NCBI RefSeq assembly: GCF_000006405.1
Contig: NW_003215631.1
Location: forward strand, 349,047 to 394,812
DNA: 45,766 nucleotides
Reading direction: 5' to 3'
From: Perkinsus marinus ATCC 50983
Taxonomy: Eukaryota > Perkinsozoa > Perkinsida > Perkinsidae
A program made the position numbers and the translations under genes. Shown here one piece after another: positions 45,288 to 45,766 of the stretch; position 1 is the stretch's first letter, and each line of letters begins with the position of its first letter. Under the pieces are notes generated by a model that saw only the letters and a program-made list of their open reading frames with translations, had not been told where the DNA came from and ran no database searches.

Positions 45288-45766
45288 TCTTGACACTCAG
45301 GTCTTGCTGGGTCACTCATCACCCTTCTTACCGATCTCCCGATATCCAGCAACGTAGCGGACGTTGCCACTGGTGCCGACGGTCACGTAACAAGTGAGTA
45401 CATGAGTATAATATAAATGTCCGCTCGTGTTCGAAAATATCAACGATCTGTTTTGTAGTCGTCATTCCTCGCCCCTCACGAGTATATGAGCATTAGCCAC
45501 TGACTGATCAATGCCCCTTCCATCTGACTATTCGATGCCGTGTGGTTTGCGGAGAACTGGTTTGAATTAGACTTTGTCGAACTGATCCCGCTGATTTGGA
45601 TATGACCGGCCGCATTCTATTACGTCTTCTCCTCTGGGGATTTGCTCAAGCAATCAGAATTGAGCATCTCCTTCACGACAAGATGCTTGATGCTCCCTCA
45701 CTTCTTTTTGATGAACAAGCGCTGAACGAGACGATGAATATGATGGCGCAAAGTGCAGCCAACAGA
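45054..45766. repeat. right copy of the segmental duplication, cut by the window end
   Basis: See the left copy at 33478-34190. The first base of homology is the second base of the 45053-45115 intron, so the left copy lacks that donor site. Confidence 0.95.
45602..45766 (+). CDS. 5' part of a second copy of the secreted gene at 34026 (partial)
   Basis: Same signal-peptide start (MTGRILLRLLLWGFAQA) and 55 codons to the window edge. Two of the five differences between the duplicates fall here and both change the protein: Leu to Pro in DALSLLFDE (DAPSLLFDE) and Ser to Ala in DEQSLNE (DEQALNE). The frame is intact. Confidence 0.65.
   Translation, partial: MTGRILLRLLLWGFAQAIRIEHLLHDKMLDAPSLLFDEQALNETMNMMAQSAANR

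Noticed and set aside
1-45766. CRISPR arrays, tRNA or rRNA genes, bacterial promoters or ribosome binding sites.
   Set aside because: None found. Gene structure with spliceosomal introns throughout is eukaryotic.

Overview
The window reads as nuclear DNA of a flagellated, intron-rich alveolate protist, most likely Perkinsus or a close relative (inference). Almost every gene is cut into small exons by GT..AG introns, many only 41-60 nt long. The gene set includes the ciliary transport protein IFT121, a Rab5B/ARA6-type GTPase and two secreted proteins with CPW-WPC domains, a family known from apicomplexans and their relatives. Gene models here were built by hand from splice signals, reading-frame phase and family motifs. 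Spans are firm for the recognised genes and approximate where stated.

Layout. 1-378 (-): 5' end of an unidentified gene, divergent from the next. 572-7253 (+): a 27-exon, about 976-residue EF-hand/coiled-coil protein whose rod is built from two arrays of duplicated, frame-neutral exons. 7843-17771: a block of six genes, all on the minus strand: PDZ protein, leucine-rich-repeat protein, ELAV-like RNA-binding protein, PAP2 phosphatase, SmG and UDP-GlcNAc pyrophosphorylase. From 18129 to the end every supported gene is on the plus strand: BAP31-like ER protein (holding a 100-N assembly gap), Rab5B/ARA6, metaxin-like protein, IFT121/WDR35, then about 12 kb of small, mostly signal-peptide-bearing genes that I cannot assign to known families except for the two CPW-WPC genes.

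The 3' third is the accessory part. It holds a 753-bp non-autonomous hAT-like element with intact terminal inverted repeats and an 8-bp target-site duplication. It also holds a direct duplication of at least 713 bp at about 99.3% identity (33478-34190 and 45054-45766) that gave one dead gene fragment and two copies of a secreted-protein start. Several near-perfect palindromes with a one-base centre also lie here. It looks like a locally expanding family of secreted or surface proteins.

The other genes are housekeeping: membrane traffic (Rab5B, BAP31), mitochondrial outer membrane (metaxin), splicing (SmG), glycan precursor supply (UAP), lipid phosphate metabolism (PAP2) and flagellar transport (IFT121). 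No rRNA, tRNA, CRISPR or bacterial-type operon was found.
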